Of a DNA stretch of 64,000 bases, positions 47,097-58,175 are shown one piece after another (the first letter of the stretch is position 1; every line of letters begins with the position of its first letter). The translations under genes and the position numbers were made by a program. This DNA comes from Pseudomonas sp. AL03 (GTDB lineage Bacteria; Pseudomonadota; Gammaproteobacteria; Pseudomonadales; Pseudomonadaceae): positions 312,698 to 376,697 of the forward strand of contig NZ_JASBRE010000002.1 of assembly GCF_029960815.1 (NCBI RefSeq). The letters run 5' to 3'. The notes below the pieces were generated by a model. That model was not told where the DNA came from, did no database searches, and saw only the letters and a list, made by a program, of their open reading frames with translations.

Positions 47097-47675
47097 TCAG
47101 GGGATTTGCACGCCTTCGGCCAGCAGCATGTCGACCAAGCGAATCAATGGCAGGCCTATCAGGCTGGTGGCGTCAGGGCCTTCGGTGCTTTGAAACAGGC
47201 TCACCCCTAAACCTTCGGCTTTGAAGCTGCCAGCGCAGTCGTAGGGTTGTTCAGCGTGCAGGTAGCGTTCGATGCGCGATGGGTCGAGTGTGCGCATGTG
47301 TACGGTGAAGGGCACGCAGTCGACCTGGCAGGCGCCGGTCTGGCTGTTAAACAGTGCGAGGCCGGTGAGGAAGGTCACGCGGGTGCCACTTGCAGCCAGC
47401 AGCTGCTCGCGGGCCTTTTCGAAGGTGTGCGGTTTGCCGATAATCCGGTCGCCGAGCACCGCGACCTGGTCGGAGCCGATGATCAGATGAGCGGGGTGGC
47501 TGCCGGCCAATGCGCGTGCTTTTTCCTCGGCGAGGCGCTTTACCAGCTCGATGGCGGACTCGCCCAGGCGATGGCTTTCGTCGATATTCGGCGAGCTGCA
47601 GGTAAACGGTAGCTGCAAGCGGGCCAGCAATTCTCGGCGATAAACCGAGCTTGAAGCGAGTAATAAAGGCAGCAT
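47097..47675 (-). CDS. yceF: Maf-like nucleotide pyrophosphatase YceF
   Basis: A 192-residue Maf-family NTP pyrophosphatase. LLLASSSVYRRELLARL at the start and IIGSDQVAVLGDRIIGKP in the middle are the family motifs. Its place beside yceD and rpmF matches E. coli yceF, which hydrolyses 7-methyl-GTP. ATG 47675 is chosen: GGAG is 6 bases upstream, while it touches the ATG at 47681. The long frame to 48035 overlaps yceD and is not real. It is divergent from yceD. Confidence 0.92.
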   Translation of the reverse strand: MLPLLLASSSVYRRELLARLQLPFTCSSPNIDESHRLGESAIELVKRLAEEKARALAGSHPAHLIIGSDQVAVLGDRIIGKPHTFEKAREQLLAASGTRVTFLTGLALFNSQTGACQVDCVPFTVHMRTLDPSRIERYLHAEQPYDCAGSFKAEGLGVSLFQSTEGPDATSLIGLPLIRLVDMLLAEGVQIP

Positions 47676-47743
47676 GCGCATCTCCAGAAGACAGGCGCGA
47701 ATTCTAGCGAGGCTTCCAAGTGACGGACAGGGCTGAATTTCCT

Positions 47744-47771
47744 TTGACATGGCTGGGTGCATCCCTATAAT
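47744..47771 (+). promoter_or_regulatory. Consensus sigma-70 promoter of yceD-rpmF
   Basis: TTGACA (47744-47749) and TATAAT (47766-47771) are both perfect consensus hexamers with a 16-base spacer. Transcription should start near 47778. The yceD ATG is at 47781, so the message is almost leaderless. Confidence 0.88.
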
Positions 47772-47780
47772 GCTGCGCCT

Positions 47781-48308
47781 ATGTTGAATGACCCGATTCC
47801 ACCTCACGTTGACCCGCGCAAATTGGCTGATCGTGGCACCACCCTTCAAGGTGAACTGCTGCTGGCCGATTTGGAGAGACTCTGCGACCCGCTTTCCGAC
47901 ACTGTCGGTACGGTGCAGGCTAAATTCGTTTTTGAGCGAGATGAACGTAAGTCTGTGGTAATCCACAGCTTTATCGACACCGAAGTCAAAATGGTTTGCC
48001 AGCGTTGTCTTGAGCTGGTCACCCTGCCGATCCATAGCGAATGCAGTTATGCTGTGGTGAAGGAGGGTGCGAATACCCAGTCGTTGCCGAAAGGTTATGA
48101 CGTGCTGGAACTGGGCGAAGATCCATTGGATCTGCAGTCACTGATCGAGGAGGAGCTTCTGCTCGCCTTGCCCATTGTGCCTGCTCATCATCCGGAAGAA
48201 TGCCAGCAGCCGGCGGGTCTCGATGAGCCCGAACCGAGCGAGGACGAGGTAACGCGGTCCAACCCGTTCAGTGTATTGGCGCAGTTAAAGCGTGACCCAA
48301 ACGTTTAG
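47781..48308 (+). CDS. yceD: YceD (DUF177) protein, 23S rRNA accumulation factor
   Basis: A 175-residue acidic DUF177 protein. MVCQRCLELVTLPI is the family core, and the acidic tail ends SNPFSVLAQLKRD, typical of YceD. Homologues are needed for normal 23S rRNA levels. No Shine-Dalgarno precedes the ATG, which follows the predicted transcription start by only about 3 bases. rpmF follows 13 bp later, as in most gammaproteobacteria. Confidence 0.92.
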   Translation: MLNDPIPPHVDPRKLADRGTTLQGELLLADLERLCDPLSDTVGTVQAKFVFERDERKSVVIHSFIDTEVKMVCQRCLELVTLPIHSECSYAVVKEGANTQSLPKGYDVLELGEDPLDLQSLIEEELLLALPIVPAHHPEECQQPAGLDEPEPSEDEVTRSNPFSVLAQLKRDPNV

Positions 48309-48321
48309 GAGTTAATCAATT

Positions 48322-48504
48322 ATGGCTGTTCAGCAGAACAAAAAATCCCGCTCTGCCCGTGACATGCGTCGTTCGCACGACGCCCTGACGGCAAGCACTC
48401 TGTCTGTAGAAAAAACCACCGGTGAAATTCACCTGCGTCACCACGTATCGCCAGAAGGCGTATACCGTGGCCGTAAAGTGATCGACAAGGGCGCTGACGA
48501 GTAA
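48322..48504 (+). CDS. rpmF: 50S ribosomal protein L32
   Basis: A 60-residue ribosomal protein of the large subunit. [20 protein letters not shown] is the typical start. It lacks the zinc cysteines of some L32 forms. AGGAG precedes the ATG. plsX follows after 4 bases, the conserved link of ribosome and lipid synthesis genes. Confidence 0.97.
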   Translation: MAVQQNKKSRSARDMRRSHDALTASTLSVEKTTGEIHLRHHVSPEGVYRGRKVIDKGADE

Positions 48505-48508
48505 TCAC

Positions 48509-49519
48509 TTGTCTGCTCAAGTCATCGCGATTGACGCAATGGGCGGGGACTTCGGTCCCCGCAGCATTGTTCAGGCCAGCCTTGCTTGTCTGTCTGCTAC
48601 ACCCTCGCTGCACCTGACCCTCGTCGGTCAACCCTCTCTTCTTGAAGAATTGCTCTCTGGCCAATCGGCTGTAGATCGCTCGCGCCTGTCGATTGTGGCG
48701 GCGTCCGAAGTCATCACCATGGACGAAAAGCCTGCCCAGGCCTTGCGCGGCAAGCCCGATTCGTCGATGCGTGTGGCGCTGGAGTTACTGCGAGACGGCA
48801 AGGTCCAGGCCTGTGTCAGCGCCGGCAATACCGGTGCGCTGATGGCGTTGTCGCGGTTCGTGCTCAAGACCTTGCCGGGCATTGATCGGCCGGCGATGGT
48901 TGCGGCGATTCCGACGCAGAAGGGCTACTGTCAGTTGCTCGATCTGGGCGCCAATGTCGATTGCAGCGCCGAGCATCTGTTGCAGTTCGCCGTGATGGGG
49001 TCGGTGGCGGCGGAAACCCTGGGCATCGTTCGTCCGCGAGTGGCGCTGCTGAACATCGGTACTGAAGACATCAAGGGCAATCAGCAGGTCAAGCTGGCGG
49101 CAACCTTGTTGCAGAGCGCTCGCGGCATCAACTACATCGGTTTTGTCGAAGGTGACGGTGTGTACCGTGGCGAGGCGGATGTGGTGGTATGTGACGGTTT
49201 TGTCGGCAATATCCTGCTCAAGTCCAGCGAAGGCCTGGCGACTATGATTGCCGGACGCATCGAAGCCTTGTTCAAGAAAAATCTCGCGTCGAGAGTGGTC
49301 GGTGCTCTGGCATTGCCGCTGATGAAGCGTTTGCAAGCCGATCTGGCGCCTGCGCGACATAATGGCGCGAGCTTCCTTGGTTTGCAGGGGATTGTGGTCA
49401 AAAGTCATGGTTCAGCGGGGGTTCAGGGCTTCCAGAGTGCGATTCAGCGCGCCTTGATCGAGATCCAGGAAAACCTGCCGGAACGCATTCATGGTCGTCT
49501 GGAGGATTTGTTGCTTTAG
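48509..49519 (+). CDS. plsX: Phosphate acyltransferase PlsX
   Basis: A 336-residue enzyme that makes acyl-phosphate from acyl-ACP, the first step of phospholipid synthesis by the PlsX/PlsY route. [15 protein letters not shown] at the start and [16 protein letters not shown] later are family motifs. The TTG at 48509 starts the conserved [14 protein letters not shown]; no ATG is available there. The rare start codon and a weak upstream site suggest low translation or coupling to rpmF. Confidence 0.95.
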   Translation: MSAQVIAIDAMGGDFGPRSIVQASLACLSATPSLHLTLVGQPSLLEELLSGQSAVDRSRLSIVAASEVITMDEKPAQALRGKPDSSMRVALELLRDGKVQACVSAGNTGALMALSRFVLKTLPGIDRPAMVAAIPTQKGYCQLLDLGANVDCSAEHLLQFAVMGSVAAETLGIVRPRVALLNIGTEDIKGNQQVKLAATLLQSARGINYIGFVEGDGVYRGEADVVVCDGFVGNILLKSSEGLATMIAGRIEALFKKNLASRVVGALALPLMKRLQADLAPARHNGASFLGLQGIVVKSHGSAGVQGFQSAIQRALIEIQENLPERIHGRLEDLLL

Positions 49520-49645
49520 GCGTTTTCGTCGGACAATGCTTAAATGTGACCGCTCAGTTCAATTTGCCATCCAACTGTCAGTTTCTTGCGTTCCTCCAAG
49601 CGGGACGTCAATTCTCCGACGACAAGATCATTAGGGGCTTGTTAC

Positions 49646-50584
49646 ATGTCTGCTTCCCTCGCATTCGTCTTTCCGGGACAGGGTTCGCAGTCCCTCGGCA
49701 TGCTGGCCGAGTTGGGCGCGCAACATCCGGTTGTCCTCGACACTTTCAAAGAAGCTTCCGATGCTCTGGGTTACGACCTGTGGGCACTGACCCAGCAAGG
49801 GCCGGAAGAGCAACTCAATCAAACCGATAAAACCCAACCGGCCATTCTGACCGCCTCGATTGCCTTGTGGCGTCTATGGCTGGCTGAAGGCGGCGCGCGT
49901 CCGGCTTATGTTGCCGGTCACAGCCTGGGCGAATACAGCGCTTTGGTCGCCGCAGGCAGTCTGAGCCTGGGCGACGCGGTGAAGCTGGTTGAGCGCCGTG
50001 GTCTGTTGATGCAGGAAGCCGTTCCGGCCGGGCAAGGTGGCATGGCCGCCATTCTCGGTCTGGACGATGCTGATGTGCTGGCAGCCTGTGCCGAAGCGGC
50101 GCAAGGCGAAGTGGTCAGTGCGGTCAACTTCAACTCCCCTGGCCAGGTGGTCATCGCCGGTGGCAAGGCAGCGGTCGAGCGCGCCATCGAAGGCTGCAAG
50201 GCCCGTGGTGCCAAGCGCGCCATGCCATTACCGGTCAGCGTGCCGTCCCATTGCGAGCTGATGCGTCCAGCGGCCGAGCGTTTCGCCGAATCGATCGCAG
50301 CGATCGACTGGCAGGCGCCGCAGATTCCCGTGGTTCAGAACGTCAGCGCCAGCGTGCCGGCGGATCTGGAAACCCTCAAGCGCGATCTGCTTGAGCAGCT
50401 TTACAAGCCTGTACGCTGGGTCGAATCGGTTCAGGCGCTGGCTGCCGCAGGTGCTACCCAATTGGTCGAATGCGGCCCTGGCAAAGTGCTGGCGGGTCTG
50501 AACAAGCGTTGCGCCGAAGGCGTGTCGACATCCAACCTCAATACCCCCGACGCCTTCGCTGCCGCCCGCGCAGCGCTGGCCTGA
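49646..50584 (+). CDS. fabD: Malonyl-CoA:ACP transacylase
   Basis: A 312-residue transacylase that supplies malonyl-ACP for fatty-acid synthesis. FVFPGQGSQ at the start, nucleophile Ser in GHSLGEYSAL near 92, and PVSVPSHCELM with the catalytic His are all present. ATG 49646 has AGGGGC upstream; the frame to 49586 is a run-through. A 126-bp gap follows plsX. Confidence 0.96.
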   Translation: MSASLAFVFPGQGSQSLGMLAELGAQHPVVLDTFKEASDALGYDLWALTQQGPEEQLNQTDKTQPAILTASIALWRLWLAEGGARPAYVAGHSLGEYSALVAAGSLSLGDAVKLVERRGLLMQEAVPAGQGGMAAILGLDDADVLAACAEAAQGEVVSAVNFNSPGQVVIAGGKAAVERAIEGCKARGAKRAMPLPVSVPSHCELMRPAAERFAESIAAIDWQAPQIPVVQNVSASVPADLETLKRDLLEQLYKPVRWVESVQALAAAGATQLVECGPGKVLAGLNKRCAEGVSTSNLNTPDAFAAARAALA

Positions 50585-50600
50585 ATCAGGAGAAGCCTGC

Positions 50601-51344
50601 ATGAGTCTGCAAGGTAAAGTTGCATTGGTCACCGGCGCGAGCCGCGGTATCGGCCAGGCTATCGCCCTGGAACTGGGTCGTCAGGGCGCCATCGTCATCG
50701 GCACCGCGACCTCCGCCTCGGGTGCCGAGCGCATTGCCGCTACCCTGAAAGAAAACGGTATTCAAGGCACTGGCCTGGAACTCAATGTCACCAGCGACGA
50801 GTCCGTTGCTGCGGTACTGGCGAGCATCACTTCGCAGTTCGGTGCGCCGGCGATCCTGGTCAACAATGCCGGCATCACCCGCGATAATCTGATGATGCGC
50901 ATGAAAGATGACGAATGGCATGACGTCGTCGATACCAACCTGAACAGTCTGTTCCGCCTGTCCAAGGGCGTTTTGCGCGGTATGACCAAAGCCCGTTGGG
51001 GACGAATTATCAGTATTGGCTCGGTTGTGGGTGCCATGGGCAACGCAGGCCAAGTAAACTACGCAGCCGCCAAGGCCGGTCTGGAAGGTTTCAGCCGTGC
51101 ACTGGCGCGTGAAGTCGGTTCGCGTTCGATTACGGTAAACTCGGTGGCTCCTGGGTTCATCGACACCGATATGACCCGCGAACTGCCCGAGGCACAGCGT
51201 GAAGCCTTGCAGACGCAGATTCCGCTGGGCCGTCTGGGACAAGCTCAAGAGATCGCGTCTGTGGTCGCTTTTCTTGCATCCGACGGTGCGGCTTACGTTA
51301 CTGGGGCTACAATCCCGGTGAACGGCGGGATGTACATGAGTTAA
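50601..51344 (+). CDS. fabG: 3-oxoacyl-ACP reductase FabG
   Basis: A 247-residue SDR that reduces 3-oxoacyl-ACP with NADPH. TGASRGIGQAIA is the cofactor loop, NNAGITRDNLMMRM is typical of FabG, and VNYAAAKAG carries the Tyr-x3-Lys pair. TPVNGGMYM-like end (IPVNGGMYMS) is diagnostic. AGGAGA precedes the ATG, 16 bp after fabD. Confidence 0.97.
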   Translation: MSLQGKVALVTGASRGIGQAIALELGRQGAIVIGTATSASGAERIAATLKENGIQGTGLELNVTSDESVAAVLASITSQFGAPAILVNNAGITRDNLMMRMKDDEWHDVVDTNLNSLFRLSKGVLRGMTKARWGRIISIGSVVGAMGNAGQVNYAAAKAGLEGFSRALAREVGSRSITVNSVAPGFIDTDMTRELPEAQREALQTQIPLGRLGQAQEIASVVAFLASDGAAYVTGATIPVNGGMYMS

Positions 51345-51455
51345 ATGTGACGGGTTGCTTCAAAAAAATGTCATACGAGCTGTCTAAAATCCGTTATAAA
51401 GCTGCAATCTATTTATAGGCAGAGGGCCACCGGGTTTGAGGAGTGAAGCTTTCAG

Positions 51456-51483
51456 TTGAAAAACTGAAAAGTCTTTCTATACA
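51456..51483 (+). promoter_or_regulatory. Putative acpP promoter
   Basis: TTGAAA (51456-51461), 16-base spacer, TATACA (51478-51483), 53 bp before acpP. A separate promoter would fit the high ACP level cells need. Confidence 0.6.
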
Positions 51484-51535
51484 CTTACCCACTGGCCAGC
51501 TGCCTGAATTTGTCCATTAGGAGTGAAAACAAGGT

Positions 51536-51772
51536 ATGAGCACCATCGAAGAGCGCGTCAAGAAAATCGTTGCTGAGCAACTGGGCGTTAAAGAAGAAGA
51601 AGTGGTCAACACTGCTTCCTTCGTTGAAGACCTGGGTGCCGACTCCCTTGACACCGTTGAGCTGGTGATGGCTCTGGAAGAGGAATTCGAGACCGAAATC
51701 CCTGACGAAGAAGCTGAGAAGATCACTACTGTACAAGCCGCAATCGATTACGTTACTAACCACCAGGCTTAA
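51536..51772 (+). CDS. acpP: Acyl carrier protein
   Basis: A 78-residue acidic four-helix protein that carries acyl chains in fatty-acid synthesis. Ser37 in [14 protein letters not shown] is the phosphopantetheine site. The sequence is typical of the primary Pseudomonas ACP. TAGGAG lies 12-17 bases before the ATG. It lies between fabG and fabF and is followed by a terminator. Confidence 0.98.
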   Translation: MSTIEERVKKIVAEQLGVKEEEVVNTASFVEDLGADSLDTVELVMALEEEFETEIPDEEAEKITTVQAAIDYVTNHQA

Positions 51773-51801
51773 TAGCTTGTAATCGTTGCTTGCTGTCATG
51801 G

Positions 51802-51839
51802 AAAAACCGCACTGCCATCACGGCGTGCGGTTTTTTCTT
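51802..51839 (+). terminator. Terminator between acpP and fabF
   Basis: AAAAACCGCAC and GTGCGGTTTTTT stem; should give abundant short acpP message and some read-through into fabF. Confidence 0.88.
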
Positions 51840-51880
51840 TAGGCCTGATGCAAAGTCGTCATTTGAAAAAGGAGAGTGCT

Positions 51881-53125
51881 GTGTCGCGTAGACGCGTCGT
51901 AGTCACCGGTATGGGTATGTTGTCGCCACTGGGCACGGATGTGCCGAGCAGTTGGCAGGGCATTCTGGCTGGCCGCAGTGGCATTGGTCTGATCGAACAC
52001 ACCGACCTTTCTGCCTATTCCACCCGTTTTGGCGGCTCGGTAAAGGGCTTCAATGTCGAGGAATACCTGTCGGTCAAGGAAGCTCGCAAGCTCGACCTGT
52101 TCATTCAATACGGTCTGGCCGCAGGTTTTCAGGCAGTTCGTAACGCCGGTCTGGAAGTCACCGACGCCAACCGTGAGCGCATCGGCGTGGCCATGGGGTC
52201 GGGTATTGGCGGACTGACCAATATCGAAGAAACCAGTCGCACGCTGCATGATTCCGGCCCACGACGGATTTCCCCGTTTTTCGTGCCTGGCTCGATCATC
52301 AATATGATTTCCGGTTTCCTGTCCATCCACCTGGGTGCACAGGGACCTAACTACGCCATCGCCACTGCGTGTACCACCGGTACGCACTGCATTGGCATGG
52401 CGGCCCGCAACATCATGTACGACGAAGCCGACGTGATGATTGCCGGCGGCGCCGAGATGGCGGCTTGCGGTCTGGGCATGGGCGGCTTCGGAGCCTCCCG
52501 CGCACTGTCGACCCGCAACGACGAGCCGACCCGCGCCAGCCGACCATGGGACAAGGGCCGTGATGGCTTCGTGCTGTCCGACGGCGCCGGTGCGCTGGTT
52601 CTGGAGGAGTTGGAGCACGCCAAGGCCCGCGGCGCGACCATCTACGCCGAGCTAATCGGCTTTGGCACCAGTGGCGATGCCTACCACATGACTTCACCTC
52701 CGGCCGATGGCGCGGGTGCTGCGCGTTGCATCACCAATGCCTTGCGCGATGCCAAGATCAATGGCGATCAGGTTCAGTACGTAAACGCTCACGGCACCTC
52801 GACGTCGGCGGGCGACCTTGCCGAAGCCTGTGCGATCAAGTCGGTGTTCGGCGATCACGCTTACAAACTGGCAGTCAGTTCGACCAAGTCCATGACCGGC
52901 CACCTGTTGGGTGCGGCGGGCGCGGTCGAAGCGATCTTCAGTGTGCTGGCGATCAACAGTCAGGTAGCGCCGCCGACCATCAACCTCGATGAGCCAGACG
53001 AAGGTTGCGACCTCGATTTTGTACCGCATACCGCGCGCAATATGAATATCGATGTGGTGCTGTCCAACTCCTTCGGGTTTGGCGGTACCAACGGCTCGCT
53101 GGTGTTCCGCCGGTTCGCTGACTGA
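51881..53125 (+). CDS. fabF: 3-oxoacyl-ACP synthase II
   Basis: A 414-residue condensing enzyme that elongates acyl-ACP. Cys164 in [12 protein letters not shown], His in [12 protein letters not shown] and His in [14 protein letters not shown] form the Cys-His-His triad. GTG 51881 is chosen because AAGGAGAG lies just upstream; the frame to 51848 crosses that site. It overlaps pabC by one base. Confidence 0.96.
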   Translation: MSRRRVVVTGMGMLSPLGTDVPSSWQGILAGRSGIGLIEHTDLSAYSTRFGGSVKGFNVEEYLSVKEARKLDLFIQYGLAAGFQAVRNAGLEVTDANRERIGVAMGSGIGGLTNIEETSRTLHDSGPRRISPFFVPGSIINMISGFLSIHLGAQGPNYAIATACTTGTHCIGMAARNIMYDEADVMIAGGAEMAACGLGMGGFGASRALSTRNDEPTRASRPWDKGRDGFVLSDGAGALVLEELEHAKARGATIYAELIGFGTSGDAYHMTSPPADGAGAARCITNALRDAKINGDQVQYVNAHGTSTSAGDLAEACAIKSVFGDHAYKLAVSSTKSMTGHLLGAAGAVEAIFSVLAINSQVAPPTINLDEPDEGCDLDFVPHTARNMNIDVVLSNSFGFGGTNGSLVFRRFAD

Positions 53126-53940
53126 TGGACAGCTGGGTCGACGGTCAGCCGGCTGACGCTTTGTCGCTGAAGGATCGCGGCCTGGCTTATGGTGATGGTC
53201 TGTTTGAGACCATCGCTGTGCGCAACGGCACTCTGGTATTGCTGGATCGGCATCTGCTGCGTTTGGTCACAGGTTGCCAGCGGTTGGCAATTAATATCGA
53301 CCATGCGGCTGTGTGCACTGAGTTACTGACCTATGCCCAAGCGTTGGGCGAAGGTGTGCTCAAGCTCATCATCACGCGTGGCGAAAGCTTGCGCGGTTAT
53401 GCGCCCGATCCTTCGGCTCAGGCGCGACGCATTATGCTGGGCAACCCTCCTGCGGTTTATCCCGCCGCCAATGCGGAGCAGGGCGTTCGCCTGTTCCCCT
53501 GTGCAACGCGGCTTTCCAAACAGCCTCTGCTCGCCGGACTCAAACACCTGAACCGTCTTGAGCAGGTCATCGCCCGTTCCGAATGGCAAGACTCCGATCA
53601 TGCCGAAGGCTTGATGCTCGACCAGGCCGGGCGAGTCATCGAAGGCGTGTTTAGCAATCTGTTCCTGGTGCGCGATGGTGTACTGATCACGGCCGATCTC
53701 AAACGCTGTGGCGTGGCCGGCGTGATGCGTGCCGAATTATTGTTTCAAGCCGAGTCATTGGGGATCCGCACCCAAATCACCGACATCACCCTCGATCAGC
53801 TGCAATGGGCTGATGAAGTCTTTGTCTGCAACAGCGTGTATGGCGTTTGGCCTGTGTGCGCCTATGCAGCACTGAGCTGGCCGGTTGGTCCGCTCACCCG
53901 TAAACTCCAAACCACTGCCCGCGCACTACTGGATGCTTGA
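53125..53940 (+). CDS. pabC: Aminodeoxychorismate lyase
   Basis: A 271-residue fold-type IV PLP enzyme that makes 4-aminobenzoate for folate. DRGLAYGDGLFETI at the start, GLKHLNRLEQVIAR with the PLP lysine, and EGVFSNLFLV are conserved. The ATG overlaps the fabF stop. Its place between fabF and mltG is typical for gammaproteobacteria. Confidence 0.94.
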   Translation: MDSWVDGQPADALSLKDRGLAYGDGLFETIAVRNGTLVLLDRHLLRLVTGCQRLAINIDHAAVCTELLTYAQALGEGVLKLIITRGESLRGYAPDPSAQARRIMLGNPPAVYPAANAEQGVRLFPCATRLSKQPLLAGLKHLNRLEQVIARSEWQDSDHAEGLMLDQAGRVIEGVFSNLFLVRDGVLITADLKRCGVAGVMRAELLFQAESLGIRTQITDITLDQLQWADEVFVCNSVYGVWPVCAYAALSWPVGPLTRKLQTTARALLDA

Positions 53941-53943
53941 TAC

Positions 53944-55209
53944 GTGAGACGTAAATTCTTGCTGCTGCTGGAAACCGGATTGGTTCTGGCGGGGCTGTGT
54001 CTGGGCGCTTCCGCCTGGAAAATCCATTCGGCGCTGGAACAACCGCTGAACATCACCCAGGAAGAACTGCTGGAAGTGCCAAAAGGTACGACACCCACCC
54101 GTACCTTCTATCGACTCGAAGCCGACGGCGTCATCAAGGATGCTTTTTGGCTTCGCGTGTATTGGCGCTTCAATCTCGCCAAACAACCGTTGCACAAGGG
54201 CGAATACCGCCTGCAGCCCGGCATGACTGTCGAAGGGCTGATTGACCTGTGGAAGCGCGGGGAAATGGTTCAGTACAGCCTGACCCTGGTCGAAGGCTGG
54301 AATTTCCATCAGGTCCGCGCGGCGCTGGCCAAGGATGAAAAACTTGAGCAGACCCTGAACGGTTTGAGCGATAGCGAGGTGATGGACAAACTCGGCCACA
54401 CCGGGATTTTTCCGGAAGGGAGGTTCTTCCCTGACACCTATCGCTTCGTGCGTGGCATGACCGATGTTGAGCTGCTGAAAAAAGCCTACGACCGCCTCGA
54501 CGAAGTCCTCGCCAAGGAGTGGGGCCAGCGCTCGGCTGACGTGCCGTACACCGAACCCTATCAGGCGCTGATCATGGCCTCGCTGGTGGAAAAGGAAACC
54601 GGTGTGCCGCAGGAGCGCGGACAAATCGCTGGCGTGTTTGTGCGGCGCATGGAAATGGGCATGTTGTTGCAGACCGATCCGACCGTGATCTACGGCCTCG
54701 GTGATCGTTATAACGGCAAATTGACTCGCGCCCATCTCAAGGAAGCGACCCCGTACAACACCTACATGATTTCGGGCCTGCCGCCGACTCCGATCGCCAT
54801 GGTCGGCCGCGAAGCGATTCATGCAGCACTGAATCCGGTGGCTGGCAATAGCCTCTATTTCGTGGCCCGTGGTGATGGCAGCCACGTGTTCTCCGATGAT
54901 CTGGACGCGCACAATAACGCTGTGCGTGAGTTCCAGATCAAGCGCCGTGCCGACTACCGCTCCAGCCCGGCGCCGACCACGGCGCCAGAGGCAACGGATG
55001 AGCAGGCACCGATTCCGGCCGCATCGCCCGACACGGCTCCCGAGGCTTTGCCACAAGTGCCGCCGCAAGAGCCTGCTCAAGCGGCGCCACCCGAGCCGCA
55101 AGCGCCTGCCCGGGAGCCGTCACAGGAGCCGCCGCAAGAACCCGTTCAAGAACCCGCTGCTGCACCTGTGCCCGAACCGGATGCAACCGCGCCGCAAAGC
55201 CCGCAATGA
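53944..55209 (+). CDS. mltG: Endolytic murein transglycosylase MltG, with Pro/Glu-rich tail
   Basis: A 421-residue inner-membrane lytic transglycosylase that cuts nascent glycan strands and so sets their length. One N-terminal helix (about 5-20) anchors it. LysM-like and YceG domains follow. The catalytic Glu is at 216 (ASLVEKETG), and LQTDPTVIYGLGD and YNTYMISGLPPTPI are family motifs. From about residue 338 a tail of some 80 residues, rich in Pro, Glu and Ala, is added. The family is usually about 340 residues. The GTG start is 3 bases after pabC. Confidence 0.94.
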   Translation: MRRKFLLLLETGLVLAGLCLGASAWKIHSALEQPLNITQEELLEVPKGTTPTRTFYRLEADGVIKDAFWLRVYWRFNLAKQPLHKGEYRLQPGMTVEGLIDLWKRGEMVQYSLTLVEGWNFHQVRAALAKDEKLEQTLNGLSDSEVMDKLGHTGIFPEGRFFPDTYRFVRGMTDVELLKKAYDRLDEVLAKEWGQRSADVPYTEPYQALIMASLVEKETGVPQERGQIAGVFVRRMEMGMLLQTDPTVIYGLGDRYNGKLTRAHLKEATPYNTYMISGLPPTPIAMVGREAIHAALNPVAGNSLYFVARGDGSHVFSDDLDAHNNAVREFQIKRRADYRSSPAPTTAPEATDEQAPIPAASPDTAPEALPQVPPQEPAQAAPPEPQAPAREPSQEPPQEPVQEPAAAPVPEPDATAPQSPQ

Positions 55210-55219
55210 CTCTGACTAA

Positions 55220-56840
<1,621 letters not shown>

Positions 56841-56882
56841 GCGTCTGAGCCTAGACTCTGAACATCAGCAGTGGAGGTCAGC

Positions 56883-57239
56883 ATGAATGAAGCCGTCAAT
56901 CCGGGGCCGCGTAACGGCATTTTGTCCCTGACGATCAAGGACAAGTCCGTGCTTTACGCGGCCTACATGCCGTTCATCAAAAACGGTGGCCTGTTTATCC
57001 CGACCAACAAAAATTACAAGTTGGGCGATGAGGTATTCATGCTGCTGAACCTGATGGATGAACCGGAAAAGATTCCGGTCGCCGGCAAGGTCGCCTGGAT
57101 CACTCCAAAAGGTGCGCAGGGCAATCGGGCCGCGGGAGTCGGCGTGCAATTCAACGACGGCGACAACACTGCGCGCAGTCGAATCGAAACCCATCTGGCC
57201 GGAGCCCTGAAGTCCGACCGTCCCACTCATACGATGTAA
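56883..57239 (+). CDS. pilZ: Type IV pilus assembly protein PilZ
   Basis: A 118-residue single PilZ domain. NGGLFIPT and AGVGVQF are conserved. The N-terminal RxxxR needed for c-di-GMP binding is not seen, as in the founding PilZ of P. aeruginosa, which works in type IV pilus formation through FimX/PilB contacts. TGGAGG precedes ATG 56883. It sits between holB and tatD, as in P. aeruginosa. Confidence 0.94.
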   Translation: MNEAVNPGPRNGILSLTIKDKSVLYAAYMPFIKNGGLFIPTNKNYKLGDEVFMLLNLMDEPEKIPVAGKVAWITPKGAQGNRAAGVGVQFNDGDNTARSRIETHLAGALKSDRPTHTM

Positions 57240-57253
57240 GTTGCAGCCCTTTT

Positions 57254-58039
57254 ATGCTCGTAGATTCCCATTGCCACCTTGATCGACTCGACCTCGCCGC
57301 CCACGACGGCTCGCTGGATGCTGCACTGGATGCGGCCCGTCAGCGCGGGGTAGGGCATTTTCTGTGTATCGGCGTCAGCGTCGAGAACGCCGCGGACGTC
57401 AAAGCCCTGGCCGAACGTTACGACGACGTCGACTGTTCGGTTGGCGTACATCCGCTGGATGTGCAGCCGGGGGCAGCGCCGGCGCTGGATTGGCTGTTGC
57501 GCGAGCTCAACCACCCGCGCGTGGTGGCGATCGGTGAAACCGGTCTGGATTATCACTACGAGCCGGAAGCGGCAGAGTTGCAGCAGGAGTCGTTTCGCCT
57601 GCATCTGCAAGCGGCGCAGCAGACGGGCGAACCGGTGATCATCCACACCCGTGGCGCCCGCGTTGATACATTGAACCTTTTGCGCGAAGCGGCGCTGCCC
57701 CAGGCTGGCGTGCTGCATTGCTTCACCGAAGACTGGGACATGGCCAAAGCGGCGCTGGACATGGGGTATTACATTTCCTTGTCCGGGATTGTCACTTTCC
57801 GCAATGCCGACGCTCTGCGTGACGTGGCCAGTAAAGTGCCGGCTGACCGACTGCTGGTGGAAACCGACTCGCCCTACCTGGCGCCGATTCCTCATCGCGG
57901 CAAACCGAACCTGCCGCAGTACGTGCGCGACGTAGCGGAATTTCTGGCAATGTTGCGAGGTGAGTCCTACGAGCGGTTTGCCGAGCAAACCACCGAGAAC
58001 TTCAAGCGACTTTTTCCGCTGGCGCATGTGAAAGGTTAA
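57254..58039 (+). CDS. TatD-family metal-dependent hydrolase
   Basis: A 261-residue TIM-barrel DNase/hydrolase of the TatD family. The metal ligands appear in DSHCHLDRLD, GETGLDYHY, IIHTRGA, GVLHCFTED and ETDSPYLAP. In position it corresponds to YcfH of E. coli, which also follows holB. The biochemical role is probably a 3'-5' exonuclease; this is family knowledge. Confidence 0.93.
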   Translation: MLVDSHCHLDRLDLAAHDGSLDAALDAARQRGVGHFLCIGVSVENAADVKALAERYDDVDCSVGVHPLDVQPGAAPALDWLLRELNHPRVVAIGETGLDYHYEPEAAELQQESFRLHLQAAQQTGEPVIIHTRGARVDTLNLLREAALPQAGVLHCFTEDWDMAKAALDMGYYISLSGIVTFRNADALRDVASKVPADRLLVETDSPYLAPIPHRGKPNLPQYVRDVAEFLAMLRGESYERFAEQTTENFKRLFPLAHVKG

Positions 58040-58048
58040 ATCGCAGGC

Positions 58049-58175
58049 AAAAAAAACCCGGGTTCTGGGGGGTGAATCCGGGTTAAGACCATTAGGAGTA
58101 AAACAAAGGCACGCGGTCCGTTGGTACCTATATCGGCGCGACACTTGGGGGAGATGCCCCGCCGACAGTTGAAGT
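58049..58175 (-). ncRNA. rgsA: RgsA-like small regulatory RNA
   Basis: In the gap between tatD and the TetR gene a terminator points to the minus strand: stem AACCCGG/CCGGGTT (58084-58078 and 58061-58055) followed by eight T. Upstream on that strand CAATACT occurs twice (58189-58183 and 58179-58173), both close to the sigma-S -10 consensus CTATACT. A transcript from there would be about 118-127 bases. Size, strand and place between tatD and this TetR gene match RgsA (PA2958.1) of P. aeruginosa, an RpoS-dependent sRNA. The rest of the 58040-58381 gap holds nothing else I can support. The assignment rests on synteny and signals, not alignment. Confidence 0.7.

Noticed and set aside
47676..48035. 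A 118-codon N-terminal extension of yceF
   Set aside because: It would run antisense through the yceD promoter and start. The Maf domain begins at 47675 with a good ribosome site.
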